From assembly GCF_047948215.1 (NCBI RefSeq), contig NC_134460.1, positions 10,535,501-10,599,500 of the forward strand: 64,000 nucleotides of DNA, in the 5' to 3' direction. Positions 32,910 to 43,294 of this stretch are shown piece after piece (within the stretch, counting starts at the first letter, position 1; the number at the start of each line of letters is the position of its first letter). Made by a program: the position numbers and the translations under genes. The DNA is from Lycorma delicatula (taxonomy: Eukaryota; Arthropoda; Insecta; Hemiptera; Fulgoridae). The notes under the pieces are model-generated. The model saw nothing but the letters and a program-made list of their open reading frames with translations. It made no database searches and was not told the DNA's origin.

Positions 32910-35580
32910 ATCAGGGCTCTGTCCCCCCGTTTTTTCATTATGCTTCCATGGAGTGGATCCACACCCAAGCAACAATACTCGCCCCAGGGAGGTGTCTATC
33001 TGACTCAAATGGGCCTTCCTGCCTACTGGCTATAAGTCCGGCATGGCAGGTCAGCCCGCCGATACTGGATCTTCTGATACTGGTCCATTCTAATGGGGGG
33101 GAACTCCTGCGAGAACCCCTCATGAGTTTGGATCTGTTCTCTGCATGTCCACTCAAATGGGCAGGCCGCAAGGTCCACCCACCGGTTCGGATCTTTTAAA
33201 TCATTCTTCCACCCGGCAAGTCCACAGGCGGGGTACCCCAGGCCCGGCGATGCCGTTCCTATGCTCACTCCAGGAGCCAAGCCTAAGACACATTTGTCCC
33301 ATGTCTCAAGCCTCCACCATCACCCGAGGCACACTCCTGACTCCTCTTCCCAGCAGTAGCACTCTGTACACCCTTAGGCGCGTGACATTCACGGTCACCA
33401 GTCCTGTGGCCGCCTGGTGTCCTGCCCCACCACAGTTATAGCACAGACTTGACCGGTCCGGCCCCTTGTAGTTCCGGGCGAGGTGGCCAACGTTGCAACA
33501 TCGAAAGCATCGTTTGTTCAGAGGGCACGCCTCCAAGCGGCAGGAACCACCCCACTTTTATCCTCAGAGAATACTCCAATACTCCGGCGTCCCTGGCCGG
33601 CCGCAAGACCGTCGCTCTCTGCGTGAAACCAAAAGACGGCCTCATAGTAGCGACTCTAACAGGGACCGAAGCCCCAACCACATCCTTTAGAGCCGCAACC
33701 ATCTCATCGGGTTCGGCATCAGCATCTAAGTCTTTTATGTGAAAGGCCCGCATCCTGCCTTATCTTAAAGGTCTCTTCTGCACATCTGCGTCTTCCACAA
33801 CGGCACCCAACCTCTTTCTGAGATTATCCTTAACCACCGGTGAGTTAGCCACTCGAAGTTCCAAGGCTTCCGACTTATCCATCTTCACTGAAAGAAACTC
33901 AGCTGCCAGGCTCGTGCTAAGGCCTCCCTTAACCTGGCGTCCTTTCTCACATATAACACCGATGAAGTCGGGCCACGTAGCGTCCGTTTCCCCGGTTCGC
34001 CACCAACGAGATGGAGAGCACATTTCTCGCCCAGGCTCATACCCTTCCTAGTTACACTCTCCAGACATTTCCATACTGCGGCTCCAAAGCCGTCAGTCGG
34101 CGTAAAGAATTCGTAAGGTTCACAATTCCTACACACAATCCCGGCAAGCGTACGATCTAAAACTGTAAGCATCCCATGACTTTCTCATCCAGCATAATCT
34201 TAAATGAAGTTTTCCGATCGTTATTGTCATCTTCAGGATAAACAATCTCCAAAGAATGAGCACTATGAAAAAGGGTACCACTCCGGGATCACCTGTGCCG
34301 ACATCAGTCGCTCGTAGATCTCCGGGGAAGGCCTTCGAAGCATCCGGACCAGCGGCTGTCCCTCTAACGGCCCCTCAGCAACAAGAAAACCCGGGCACAG
34401 TCTGAACCTGGATGCGGGGCGTAAGACATCACCTCCACTCTGGAAAATAGGTCCTCTGGCCATCGAAACTCAAGCACCTGCCCCAACGCATCACCGGAAC
34501 GGGAAACCAAAGCCTCCTCCACCATGCTCCTGACGCCAGCCATACGTAAGGCACGACGAACCAATGCAGAGCCATCTGTCTGGGTCGAGAAATCCAGAAC
34601 TTCCCTCATAACAGTTGAGAACCGCATATCTTCAGCTGCTCTTTCAGCGGGCGCAAAACCACTCCTGTTACAGAGTTCAAGTAATCTAGTAGCCGAATCC
34701 CTCACCGTCTGTATCTCGCCACGTAAGTCGTCAACTGTAAGCGCGGCAAACTCCTCCAACAACTCGTGTATTAGTTCCTTGCCGTAGTCACGGACCACAC
34801 ATCTAAAAGCAAATTCGGTCAGCCCATGTTTAGTAGGGAATCGAGGCAACGCCAAAGATTCGTCATCATCCACAGAATCCACCAGTAAAGAACCCTCACC
34901 GGATTCTGACGCCGAAGATGAGGAAGGCGCCCGTCGCTTTGCCGATTCTTGAAGATCCATCTTCTCTTGCACCGATTGCGTGGCGTGACTTCCCACATCC
35001 GGGCCTTGTAGCTTGTCTTCATTACTCTGAGCCCACCTAGAGGCTATGTCTCCTTCGTCTCTGCCGCAGAGAGACCCTAACATTTCCTTAGTGGTTACTT
35101 GAGATCCTGAGTATCAAGCCTCCCCGACACCCGTTCTCCAAACTGCTGGCTTCTCCTCCACATCACCATCCTGGGTGGTGGTTTTTTCAAGTGGACCACC
35201 AACCACTGCATTTTTTTTTATTGATTCCTCCCATCTTCACCCCATGAGAGTCGGCGAAAGTGTGCCCCTGTTCCCAGAGGGCATTGTTCGAGACTCACTC
35301 ACATAGAGCTATCCACCCATCAGCATAGCTCCCACCCCGGGTTACGGTTATGGAGCAGAAGGTGCCGGAACAGCACTGTGTGTAAAGTATCTAGGGAAAG
35401 GGTAAATTCAGTACACGTGTAATGTTACCAGTGTATCATGTGAGTATGTAATGTGTCCAGCAACCCTATGTGTAGCGGAAGAAAGACTACAGGAGCTTGA
35501 GCCGTGAAGACACTACTCCCCAGAGTTTCAAGGAATGAGACCCCCTGTGCAGGGAGTGCTCTGCCCCTTGGACCCTCATA
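32910..35580 (-). mobile_element. R1-type non-LTR retrotransposon ORF1 (Gag-like) block, GC-rich
   Basis: A - strand ORF at 35083-34364 continues with two or three frameshifts to about 33310. It begins MLGSLCGRDEGD and has an acidic Ser-rich stretch (PSSSSASESGEGS). The middle has the R1/TRAS Gag look: MDKSEALELRVANSPVVKD, MRAFHIKDLDADAEPDEMV, GFTQRATVLRPARD. It ends with two zinc knuckles, CFRCCNVGHLARNY and CYNCGGAGHQ. The final Cys of knuckle one is Tyr, and knuckle two runs into a frameshift. No ORF2 is seen downstream (32910-33300). 35100-35580 would be 5' UTR. GC is far above the window average. Confidence 0.75.
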
Positions 35581-36094
35581 TCCTCATGTTTGTGAGAATA
35601 TTGAGTATTTTACACAAATGTTTTACTAAGAGAAATATTAGTATGTAGAGAATATTTTCCTGAACATTTTGGTATTTTAATTTTTAAAATAGGTTTTTGG
35701 AGTGAGTAGATATAGAATTTAATAATTTTTAATAGAAATATAATGTTTAATGCTAGCCATTTTGATAACAGAGTTGACTTGGGGGACACCATATTTTTCG
35801 TTTAGTCTTGTATATGTTCATGTGAGGTTATGTTAATTGCCAGTCCAGCTGCTGCTATTAGTGCAGAGTTGACCACATGATGTGCCGGCTAGATTAATCA
35901 ATCTCTCCCGCTAAATAAAGAACCCTTTTTTTACTGCTAAATATTAACTAATAATCCCTTTCTTTTATTAATAAATAATAATATATAAAATATAAATAAA
36001 AATAATCTATTCTTAGAAATTAAATTAAATGTAATCTGTGAATTAAATTGAAATTAAATCTGTAAATTAATAGACAACGGACTGCTTCTAGCAG

Positions 36095-36220
36095 TAGAGT
36101 CGCCATGCACAGGCACCCAGCACACCACCATTGGTGTGCTCTGCGCCAATAGCAGCTAAAATAAAAATATGAGCACATATGACAAACAAATCCACGCACC
36201 ATGCTTTTTTATGAGAAGGA
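36095..36220 (-). repeat. direct repeat DR-B (5' side of the GC-rich R1-type block)
   Basis: Second copy of DR-A, roughly 80% alike by eye, in the same orientation. May be a separate 5'-truncated copy of the same element's 3' end. Confidence 0.7.
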
Positions 36221-36224
36221 AATA

Positions 36225-36980
36225 AAAAAAAGAAAATTGTGATAACTCATATCAAGTATTACTTAGTTAATTAATTTTACTATTAGTTAATTAATTACCA
36301 TGATACAAGTTCAGAATTAACATGAGTTTGTGTATGACTGAGTTTCTCAGTTTTATGAATAATCTATCATTAGTTCCAGTATTCACTAATATAATACTTT
36401 TTTTTGTTAAATTTTTTTCATATGCTGTTCCTCAAAATTGAGCATATTTGAGTAAAGTTTATTGTTGTTTCATTTTTTGTAATCTTTCCAAAATTACCAT
36501 CGATTGCTATGCAGTCTAGTTTTTACCACCAAATGGTTGTTTGTTAGAGCTATACAAGTGCCCATCAAAAAGCTATGTACTCAGTATTACTAACTTAAGT
36601 GAATATGGTAAATATTTTATTAAGCATGTCTTCAGCTGTAATTTATTTTCACATGCTATTGTGAGGTGCTTTCAAAACTAGGGCTGAAAGTAAAGAAAAA
36701 TATTGCTTGCTGTATTAAATTTGTCTTTGCAAGAGTACTATTGCGCAGGAATACACTACTCATTTTCTCTGTGTCGTGCTTCCAAAAAGTTGTGTTGTTT
36801 GGATTTGTTAAGTATTGTCTTCATTTTGTACTTCCTCCATTTTATCATAATGGTGTACCTTTTGCTTAAAATGTCATGGGATCTCCATTACAGATTTTTA
36901 TTGTAGGACAGATTATTAAAATCTGCCTGTTCTTAAAGGTATTCATTCCACTAAGTCGAAATGAAGAACAAGCTGCTAGA
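36225..36980. other. intergenic, nothing recognised
   Basis: Short overlapping frames at 36666-36906 have no motif. A first exon of ppk gene 2 could lie in this general interval but cannot be picked out. Confidence 0.35.
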
Positions 36981-36984
36981 ATCC

Positions 36985-38405
36985 ACCCGTGAAGCCAAAG
37001 TAGCAACCCAATCCCTGTAGGGGAAGACACACCCACCTTGTAACGATTTCAGTCGTCACCCCCCCCCCCCCGTTACTAGCCCTGATGGGCTTTAATGGGA
37101 GTTGTCTTCAGACCCTCTAACTGATTACACCTCATAGTAATAAGCCAGGCCTCGTTTGGGGTGCCACCGATGTAAATGCCACAATAGACATTTACATCAG
37201 TGATTTTTAATTCAGCTTTTGCCTTTGCTGCAGGCCTCTTCTGGACATCTTGACTGTCCTACATCGTTGCTCTCTGAACTAACTAACCAAGTTCGCGGAA
37301 GCACGAACCGTGCATCTAGTTCTACATTTAAATAAGCTACTTGTGATTGTAAATGTCTCATATTATATGTATCTATTTGGTAAATATAATGCATACCACC
37401 AGCAATGTTGATCGCAACAAGGGAAATAGGAATCAATATGATTCCTATTTCCCTTAATGTTCTCAGCTTTTCTGTTCTAAGCCTTCAATTAGATTACAAC
37501 TACGGACTCCAGTCTGGTCTACCAGGGAGAGGTAGACAGACTGTCGACTCCCACTCAGCTCCATCGCAGAGTCCTGCATGACATTTACTTCATCATCTAA
37601 AACAACCATCGTTGAGATGGTGCTACACCCCATGGTTGCATGGATACCCATGCCCTCGGCAGTACAGTCGTCATCCCGTCGACTGCTTATTCTTCACATA
37701 ACTCCCAATATAATTCTAACTTACTGAGGCGAAATGCCAATGCACCTTCCTCCAGCCAATCTAATTGTTCAGGCAGTACCCTAGCCACCCGGGGTACTAC
37801 TCTACTTATAACCTCTCAGCTGATCTGCTCAGTGCGAGTTACTTCAGGAAGCCAGCCACTATTGTCCATTCTCTATGGGTCTTCCAATTGACCTGCAGAT
37901 CCAAAAAGGAATTTACTCTCTCGAGTTCCCTAGCGACTCTGGTATGTTCAGCCATATACCGAGGACAAACATTAAAATACATGGTCCACAGTGTCATCAA
38001 CTCCACAATCCTGGCAAAGGCCCGAATCAACCAAACCAAACCTAAGCAAACTGTTCCTAAATGCACCATGACCTGATAGAAATTGTGTTATGTTCTGATC
38101 GGGGGAAACCCACTTAACCGCTCTTAATTCTCTAACATCCGGGAACATACCATGCATATATTGACCAGTAAATTCGTTCCACCTAACTTGCCAAGAATCA
38201 AAACCTTGGTCTTCAATTTCTTGCATACACCCTGGGATAGACAGCCTTCCTTCTTCGATACATATCTCTTGCTACATTCCGTAGCTAGAATATCTATGGG
38301 TTTATTGCCAGCGATTAAGCCAAAGTAGCAGCTGAAATTAATTCCCATTATGTCTACCCAAGGAAGAAAATGAAGGAAAGGGGAAGGAAAAGCAGAAATC
38401 AAACC
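36985..38405 (-). mobile_element. RNase H-bearing LINE (family L-RH), copy 3, 5'-truncated
   Basis: - strand from 38400: GLIAGNKPIDILATECSKRY, the C-terminal end of an RNase H domain (H-x-G-I-x-GN-x-x-AD), then RWNEFTGQYMHGMFPDVREL, ITQFLSGHGAFRNSLLRFGL, VDSGLCQDCGVDDTVDHVF, NVCPRYMAEHTRVARELERV (Cys/His cluster). The 3' UTR at 36985-37830 shares blocks with copies 1 and 2 and includes a C homopolymer near 37060-37072. Two frameshifts break the coding part. The frame order supports an I/R1-like clade. Confidence 0.82.
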
Positions 38406-38409
38406 ATAC

Positions 38410-38955
38410 AGGAATTCTTATTGTTATAGTTTATATTTTATCCAACATCATGTGAACCCAATTTCAGAAGAAGCTAGTTTATCAAATTACGTTTTAGCGT
38501 ATAAAGAAAAAATGTGTAAAGATTTGTGACATTAAATAATCTCAAAAAACATTTTCCTCATCACGTAAGTGTGTCACAGAAGAAATATGTAGTAGCTTCC
38601 TTACTCAGTGTTTTAGATGTTTAAAAATTCATGTGTTTTTTTGTGGTTTATTTTTAATTAAAATTTTTTAATCTCTAATTAAATTTGAATATACTTGTAT
38701 TTTTAAAACATAAAAAAAAATATTATATTTAAGTGCAAGATGTCTGGCGGTAAATAATATTACAAGAACAAATTAATATAGTTGTATGTAATTAATAATA
38801 ATTATGTATAATTATTATAAAATTAGTATAATTGTAAAATTAATATTATACAAGTTGCTTACTTAACTCAAGAAATTATTTTAGGAAGAGCTGCTATTAT
38901 TTTTTTTTTTGACAATTTGTATGGCTGTTTGCACTTTCTGATACTAACCTATAAA
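38410..38955. other. intergenic, AT-rich
   Basis: Nothing recognised. Confidence 0.4.
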
Positions 38956-38959
38956 AGAA

Positions 38960-39075
38960 AATAAAGTGTGGGAATTTTTAGCTTCTGAAAAATACCATGT
39001 CTGGACTGGGAATTGAATCTGGAACTTAGCAATTGAAAAACAGTGCTACTAGTCGCCTTAAGGTTAGCAGTTTAG
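38960..39075 (-). mobile_element. tRNA-derived SINE-A, copy 4 (degenerate)
   Basis: TACCATGTCTGGACTGGGAA, TTGAATCTGGAACTTAGC, AAACAGTGCTACTAG parallel the - strand SINE-A layout. The B box reads GATTCAATTCC on the - strand. Confidence 0.6.
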
Positions 39076-39079
39076 GAAG

Positions 39080-39950
39080 TACATAACAAATATTCATTCT
39101 AGCCTCAAAATGGGGCTAGGAAAGGAATGTTCTTCCTCAATTCTTTATTTCAGTTTTACAAACATATGAAGAGAAAACTTTGTTCTTTCATCAGCAATAC
39201 CAATATATGTAAATTTTATATAAATCCCATAAAGAACACAAAAAAAATGTTTCATGAAATACTTTCCTGTTTGCTGTAGGAATTAATTAACTGTTCTGAA
39301 ATCTTATTTTATTTTGGCTTTATCTGTTCTCATACTGGAAAAATACCTTCAAGACTTCACAGAAAAGATTTTATATTTAAACTTGTTTATAGCCAGTGAT
39401 CATAACACAAAATTGTTGAATATTTTATTACTAATACATTTAAAAAATTAGTAGATTTTGTGAATCGTTCCAGTAAATTAGAAAATTAATTTTTCAAACT
39501 TTTTCTTGTATACAATAAATAATTATTTCTTTGGATATATATTTATTATTTTTCACTTGTAAGTGAATGAAAGTAATATTGTAGATAATTATATTGAAAC
39601 TGATTCATAAAATTCTTAAATATAAGAACTTTTAGGGTAACTTAATGAAATCACTTGTATAGTGTGGGAAGATATTTTATATAAATAAGTTAAACCCCAA
39701 AATTGAATGATAATGACGAGTATTTTCTATCTGTCAGATTTCAGCATATAATCAACCTCATAACCTAACATATTTGAGCCTTTGCTAACATATTTGTCAG
39801 CTCACATCCCTTTGATCTGGGTACCATCAACTAAACTAGACAAAAACTTACTTCCTTACATATCATACCTTCTATGAACTTACACTAATGAATGAGTTCT
39901 ATTAAAAAAATAAGTGAAATTTTCAACTATAAAAAATTATTGAACATTTA
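39080..39950. other. intergenic, AT-rich
   Basis: Nothing recognised. Confidence 0.4.
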
Positions 39951-39959
39951 CAGCATTAC

Positions 39960-40400
39960 AATACAGTATAATTGGTTTACTTTCTTTAAGTACTCTCTCC
40001 TTCCTGTTATACACACTATTTCCCACATTTAAGCAACTTTTGGCATGCTTTTTTGATATTGATGACAATTTTCCTATCCACTGTAGTACTTGAGACTTTA
40101 TTTCCACATCATACCCATGTACCCTAGTCTTATCACTAGTCCACAGAAAGGTTTAATCATCATTTACATAAAAATTTCAAAACAAAATTGGAATGAGAAA
40201 ATGTATTCTTAATTTTTTGCTTAGGATTTAATGACATGAATTCTTTGAAATCCCAGTCTCTTCCGCTATCTCATAAATTGTTAAATATCGATTTGACGTT
40301 ACCAAATTATTCACTTGGGCAAAATGAGATGTGTCTTTAGTTGTCGATGGCGTTCTGAATGACAAGCATCGTCTTCGGTAGATTCTCAACTAAAACTTGA
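39960..40400 (-). pseudogene. mariner transposase fragment (HTH to first catalytic region)
   Basis: A - strand reading gives VNNLVTSNRYLTIYEIAEE, TGISKNSCH, then a diverged HGYDVEIKSQVLQWIGK. The last motif is the segment after the first catalytic Asp in mariner transposases (GDE-x-W-V-x-GYD-x-E-x-K-x-QS-x-QW). Stops throughout; ends unknown. Confidence 0.6.
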
Positions 40401-42750
40401 ATCACTATGTACAACTCAGAATGATGATGTTTTAAATACTGGAAAAGAAATTATTAATTCCTCTGCTACCTGAATAGGGGATGAGAAAAGGGAAGTTGAA
40501 TCCTTTTATATTTTTGGTGAAGTTATTTGACCTATTTTTTAGGTTGAAGTTATCAGTGTAAAATACAGGTTTTATGGTGAAGTTATCTGCTTTTAGGTTT
40601 GATAACTGCTTGTATGATTTTAGATTTATTATTTAAATTAGATATTAAATTATTTTAATATCATTCTTTAAAAATAACTTTAGTACAAGCCTTTTCCTAA
40701 AAATATAATAAATTCTAATATTATTAATGCACATAATGTCAGCAGTCAGACTGATACCAATCTTTTTAAAATATCAAACACCGATTCCTCCTCCCCCAAA
40801 AGACTTTAACCATACTAACATTAAGATGAACCGTATAAAACATCAATGGTGATGATGGTATTTGAAATACTCAAAAAGAAATTATTAAATTCCTCTGCTA
40901 CCTGAATAGGGGATGAAATAACAGAAGTTGAATCCTTTTATATTTTTGGTGAAGTTATCTGACCCAGAAATAACTTAAATACAAATCAACTTTACAGTAA
41001 ATTCATTTAAAATTTTTCAAATAATTCTAGAAGTTATCTGACAAATTATATGTAGACATTTCACAGAGATTTATTACTGAAGATCTAGATTTTACAATTC
41101 CTTTTGTAATCTATTCATTTTTCTTTTTATGTTTAAACTGTAATCTAGAAAAAAAGCCTGACTCATTTAAGAAAAATGTTAAATTTTTAATCAAAGTTAA
41201 TCTTGTTATGTTACTTTCCCAACTTGTTTCTGACTGCAGAGTTCTCAAGTTTGAATTTCTAAATCTTTATTGATCACCGATTTAAAAAAATAAAAGTAAT
41301 CATTTTTTCATTGCCTGTTTTCATTAGTGAATGATGCTATTGCAATTTCACAGTTGTGATCTGAAGGACCATAATCTGCACAAAAATTATCTTTTGAGAA
41401 ACTTGTAAAAATATTATCTATACAGCTGGCCAAAGTCGTTGTAATCCTAGTTGGCTACAAGTTTGAATTATTTAGATCAATTAATTCAAATTGAGCTAAT
41501 AGTTCATTTATCACAACTTTAGAATTGTCTAGAAAGTTAAAATTAAAATGCTGAACACTACATCATTGAATTTATTAGGAATCTTAAAAAAGAATTTTCG
41601 ATAGTTTATGTAAAAAGATTTCGAAAGAACGAGGAGGTCTATAAATTACTATCAATATCAACTTTAGATTAGGGCATTGAATTGCTTAGTATTTGAAATT
41701 AATTTCATCTGCAAATGTATGGTAACTTTCAACTTCGTTAAAAAGATAATCTTTAACAAAAATTGAGACTCTCCCACATTTTTTTGAGAAATTCTATGAA
41801 AAGCTTCAGCAAGCTTGAAATTATCAATCTTAGAAATGGTTTGTGTGTAGGTCAGTCAGTTTTCTTAAGGACACCAAAATCTGATGACTCTAAAATATTT
41901 CAGCCTCTTTGATCTTATTTATCAGAATTGATTTATTATACTCGTAAGGGACATCTCTTAATGTTAGTGTGGTTAAAGTTTTATTGGGAGTAGGATTCAG
42001 CGTTTGATATTTTAAAAAGATAAGTATCAGTTTGACTGCCAACATTATGTGCATTAATAATATTAGAATTTATCATATTTTTATGGAAAGAATTGTTATA
42101 TTAAGAGTAGATGGAATTCTGTCATGGGAGGTATGTGAATAGTTGAGGAGGGAATTATTTCCAAGACAGAACAAGGATCTGAGATAGAAAAAATGCTGTA
42201 CCACCCAAATTTAAATGCAGCCCATGGTGTGTGAGGGTCACATTTGGATCCATAAAAGAATAATGTGACAGCACCAATATGTCTGTCTACTCGTGCAGTT
42301 GTTCACTTTCCTTTTGGTTGCTTCAAACACTGAAGTATTGGAACTGATGAAGGACGTCAGTGTATAGTATCCTTGAATAGCTCAACCTCCCAGTGTTTGT
42401 CTCAACACTGGGCATCTGCATCAGCATTTTATCAACAGCATTCATACCATTAATAATGGCAATGTGCTTGCCTTGAGAAAATCCTTAGATAGATCTTCTG
42501 TCTCGTGAAGTACAAAAGGCAGAGGATCCCCTGGACCGACCACTTATGTCACATAGTAGTCTGACTCTAAATGACTGTTTATGGTCAACCAGGTCTCTTG
42601 TGTGGCTGTCACCAAGCAAAAGAATTTTATGGGTCTTAGTAGTCCTTTGTCACATTCTTTTTCTTGTCTTGATGGTAGTATATTGGGTCACCATTAAGTG
42701 TTTCCTCTCCCAATTCAGAAACAGAAACAATGGGAGATAACACAGCCACA
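40400..42750 (-). mobile_element. CR1-type LINE, rearranged, with SGNH-esterase ORF1
   Basis: - strand, 5' to 3'. ORF1 remnant at 42740-42140: KILLLGDSHTRDLVDHKQS (GDSH block I of an SGNH esterase) and THHGLHLNLGGTAFF (catalytic-His block). Then a leader (INAHNVGSQTDTYLFKISNA), endonuclease at 41990-41230 with VIYRPPRSFEIFL, ASCIDNIFTSFSKDNF and YGPSDHNCEIAIAS (SDH motif), then IQVAEEFNNFFLSISNTI before the RT. CR1-group ORF1s often carry this esterase. The segment at 40866-40965 is repeated directly at 40425-40530, and the leader at 42000-42095 is repeated inverted at 40693-40785. Confidence 0.75.
40425..40965. repeat. internal direct and inverted repeats of the CR1 fragment
   Basis: TCCTCTGCTACCTGAATAGG and GAAGTTGAATCCTTTTATAT occur at about 40460 and 40885 in direct orientation. 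AAATTCTAATATTATTAATG, GCACATAATGT and TTTTTAAAATATCAAAC occur at 40710-40783 and, inverted, at 42003-42078. Confidence 0.85.
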
Positions 42751-42754
42751 TAAC

Positions 42755-43217
42755 AAAAACTGTCCAGATCATTTACACATTTACAAGACATTATGAGACT
42801 TCACTGTACATTCACTTATTATAGTTATCATACTGACTGAAGAGATTATACTATTAAAGGATTATTTGAACATTTTTTATAGAAATTGTGAAGAATTCAA
42901 AAAAATTAAATATATAAATTAAAAATGATAGTCAAATAAACTTTAAAACGTTTCTGTAATTTTAAGGATAGATCTTTCAAAACTAACCTATAGTTTTAAC
43001 TAGAAAGTTTTCTTTTTGGATAAAAAAATTGGTATTTTCTTTCTGTAAGTCATTAACCAATCAACCCATTTAAGTTTATTAATTTTACTCTTTCTTGTTC
43101 ATTGACATTATTGCACGCATTTTTGACAATTTATTTATATGCAGTTGTTAACAGTATGAAATGTTATTTATTATTTTATATCTACTTTAATGAAAGTTTT
43201 TTTTTCTTTATCAATAG
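42755..43217. other. sequence upstream of the first recognised exon of ppk gene 2
   Basis: AT-rich intron sequence ending in TTCTTTATCAATAG. No start codon exon found. Confidence 0.4.
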
Positions 43218-43294
43218 CTGAGAGAAGTATGTGACCAGTTAACTCTTCCTGGCTTTAAGTATTTTGTGGACGTGAATGTGCCATTATGGCAGAG
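43218..43294 (+). CDS. ppk: ppk gene 2, N-terminal exon
   Basis: Acceptor ATCAATAG, donor GTAAAA. Encodes LREVCDQLTLPGFKYFVDVN and VPLWQR. Pickpockets carry 'xxCxxSxxHGxKYxxxxxxxxxER' just before TM1, and this fits with GFKYFVD. Ends in AG, completed by G of the next exon to Arg. Confidence 0.85.

Noticed and set aside
32855..34787. + strand open frames in the GC-rich block
   Set aside because: Antisense to the Gag-like ORF1 with zinc knuckles; high GC lengthens chance frames.
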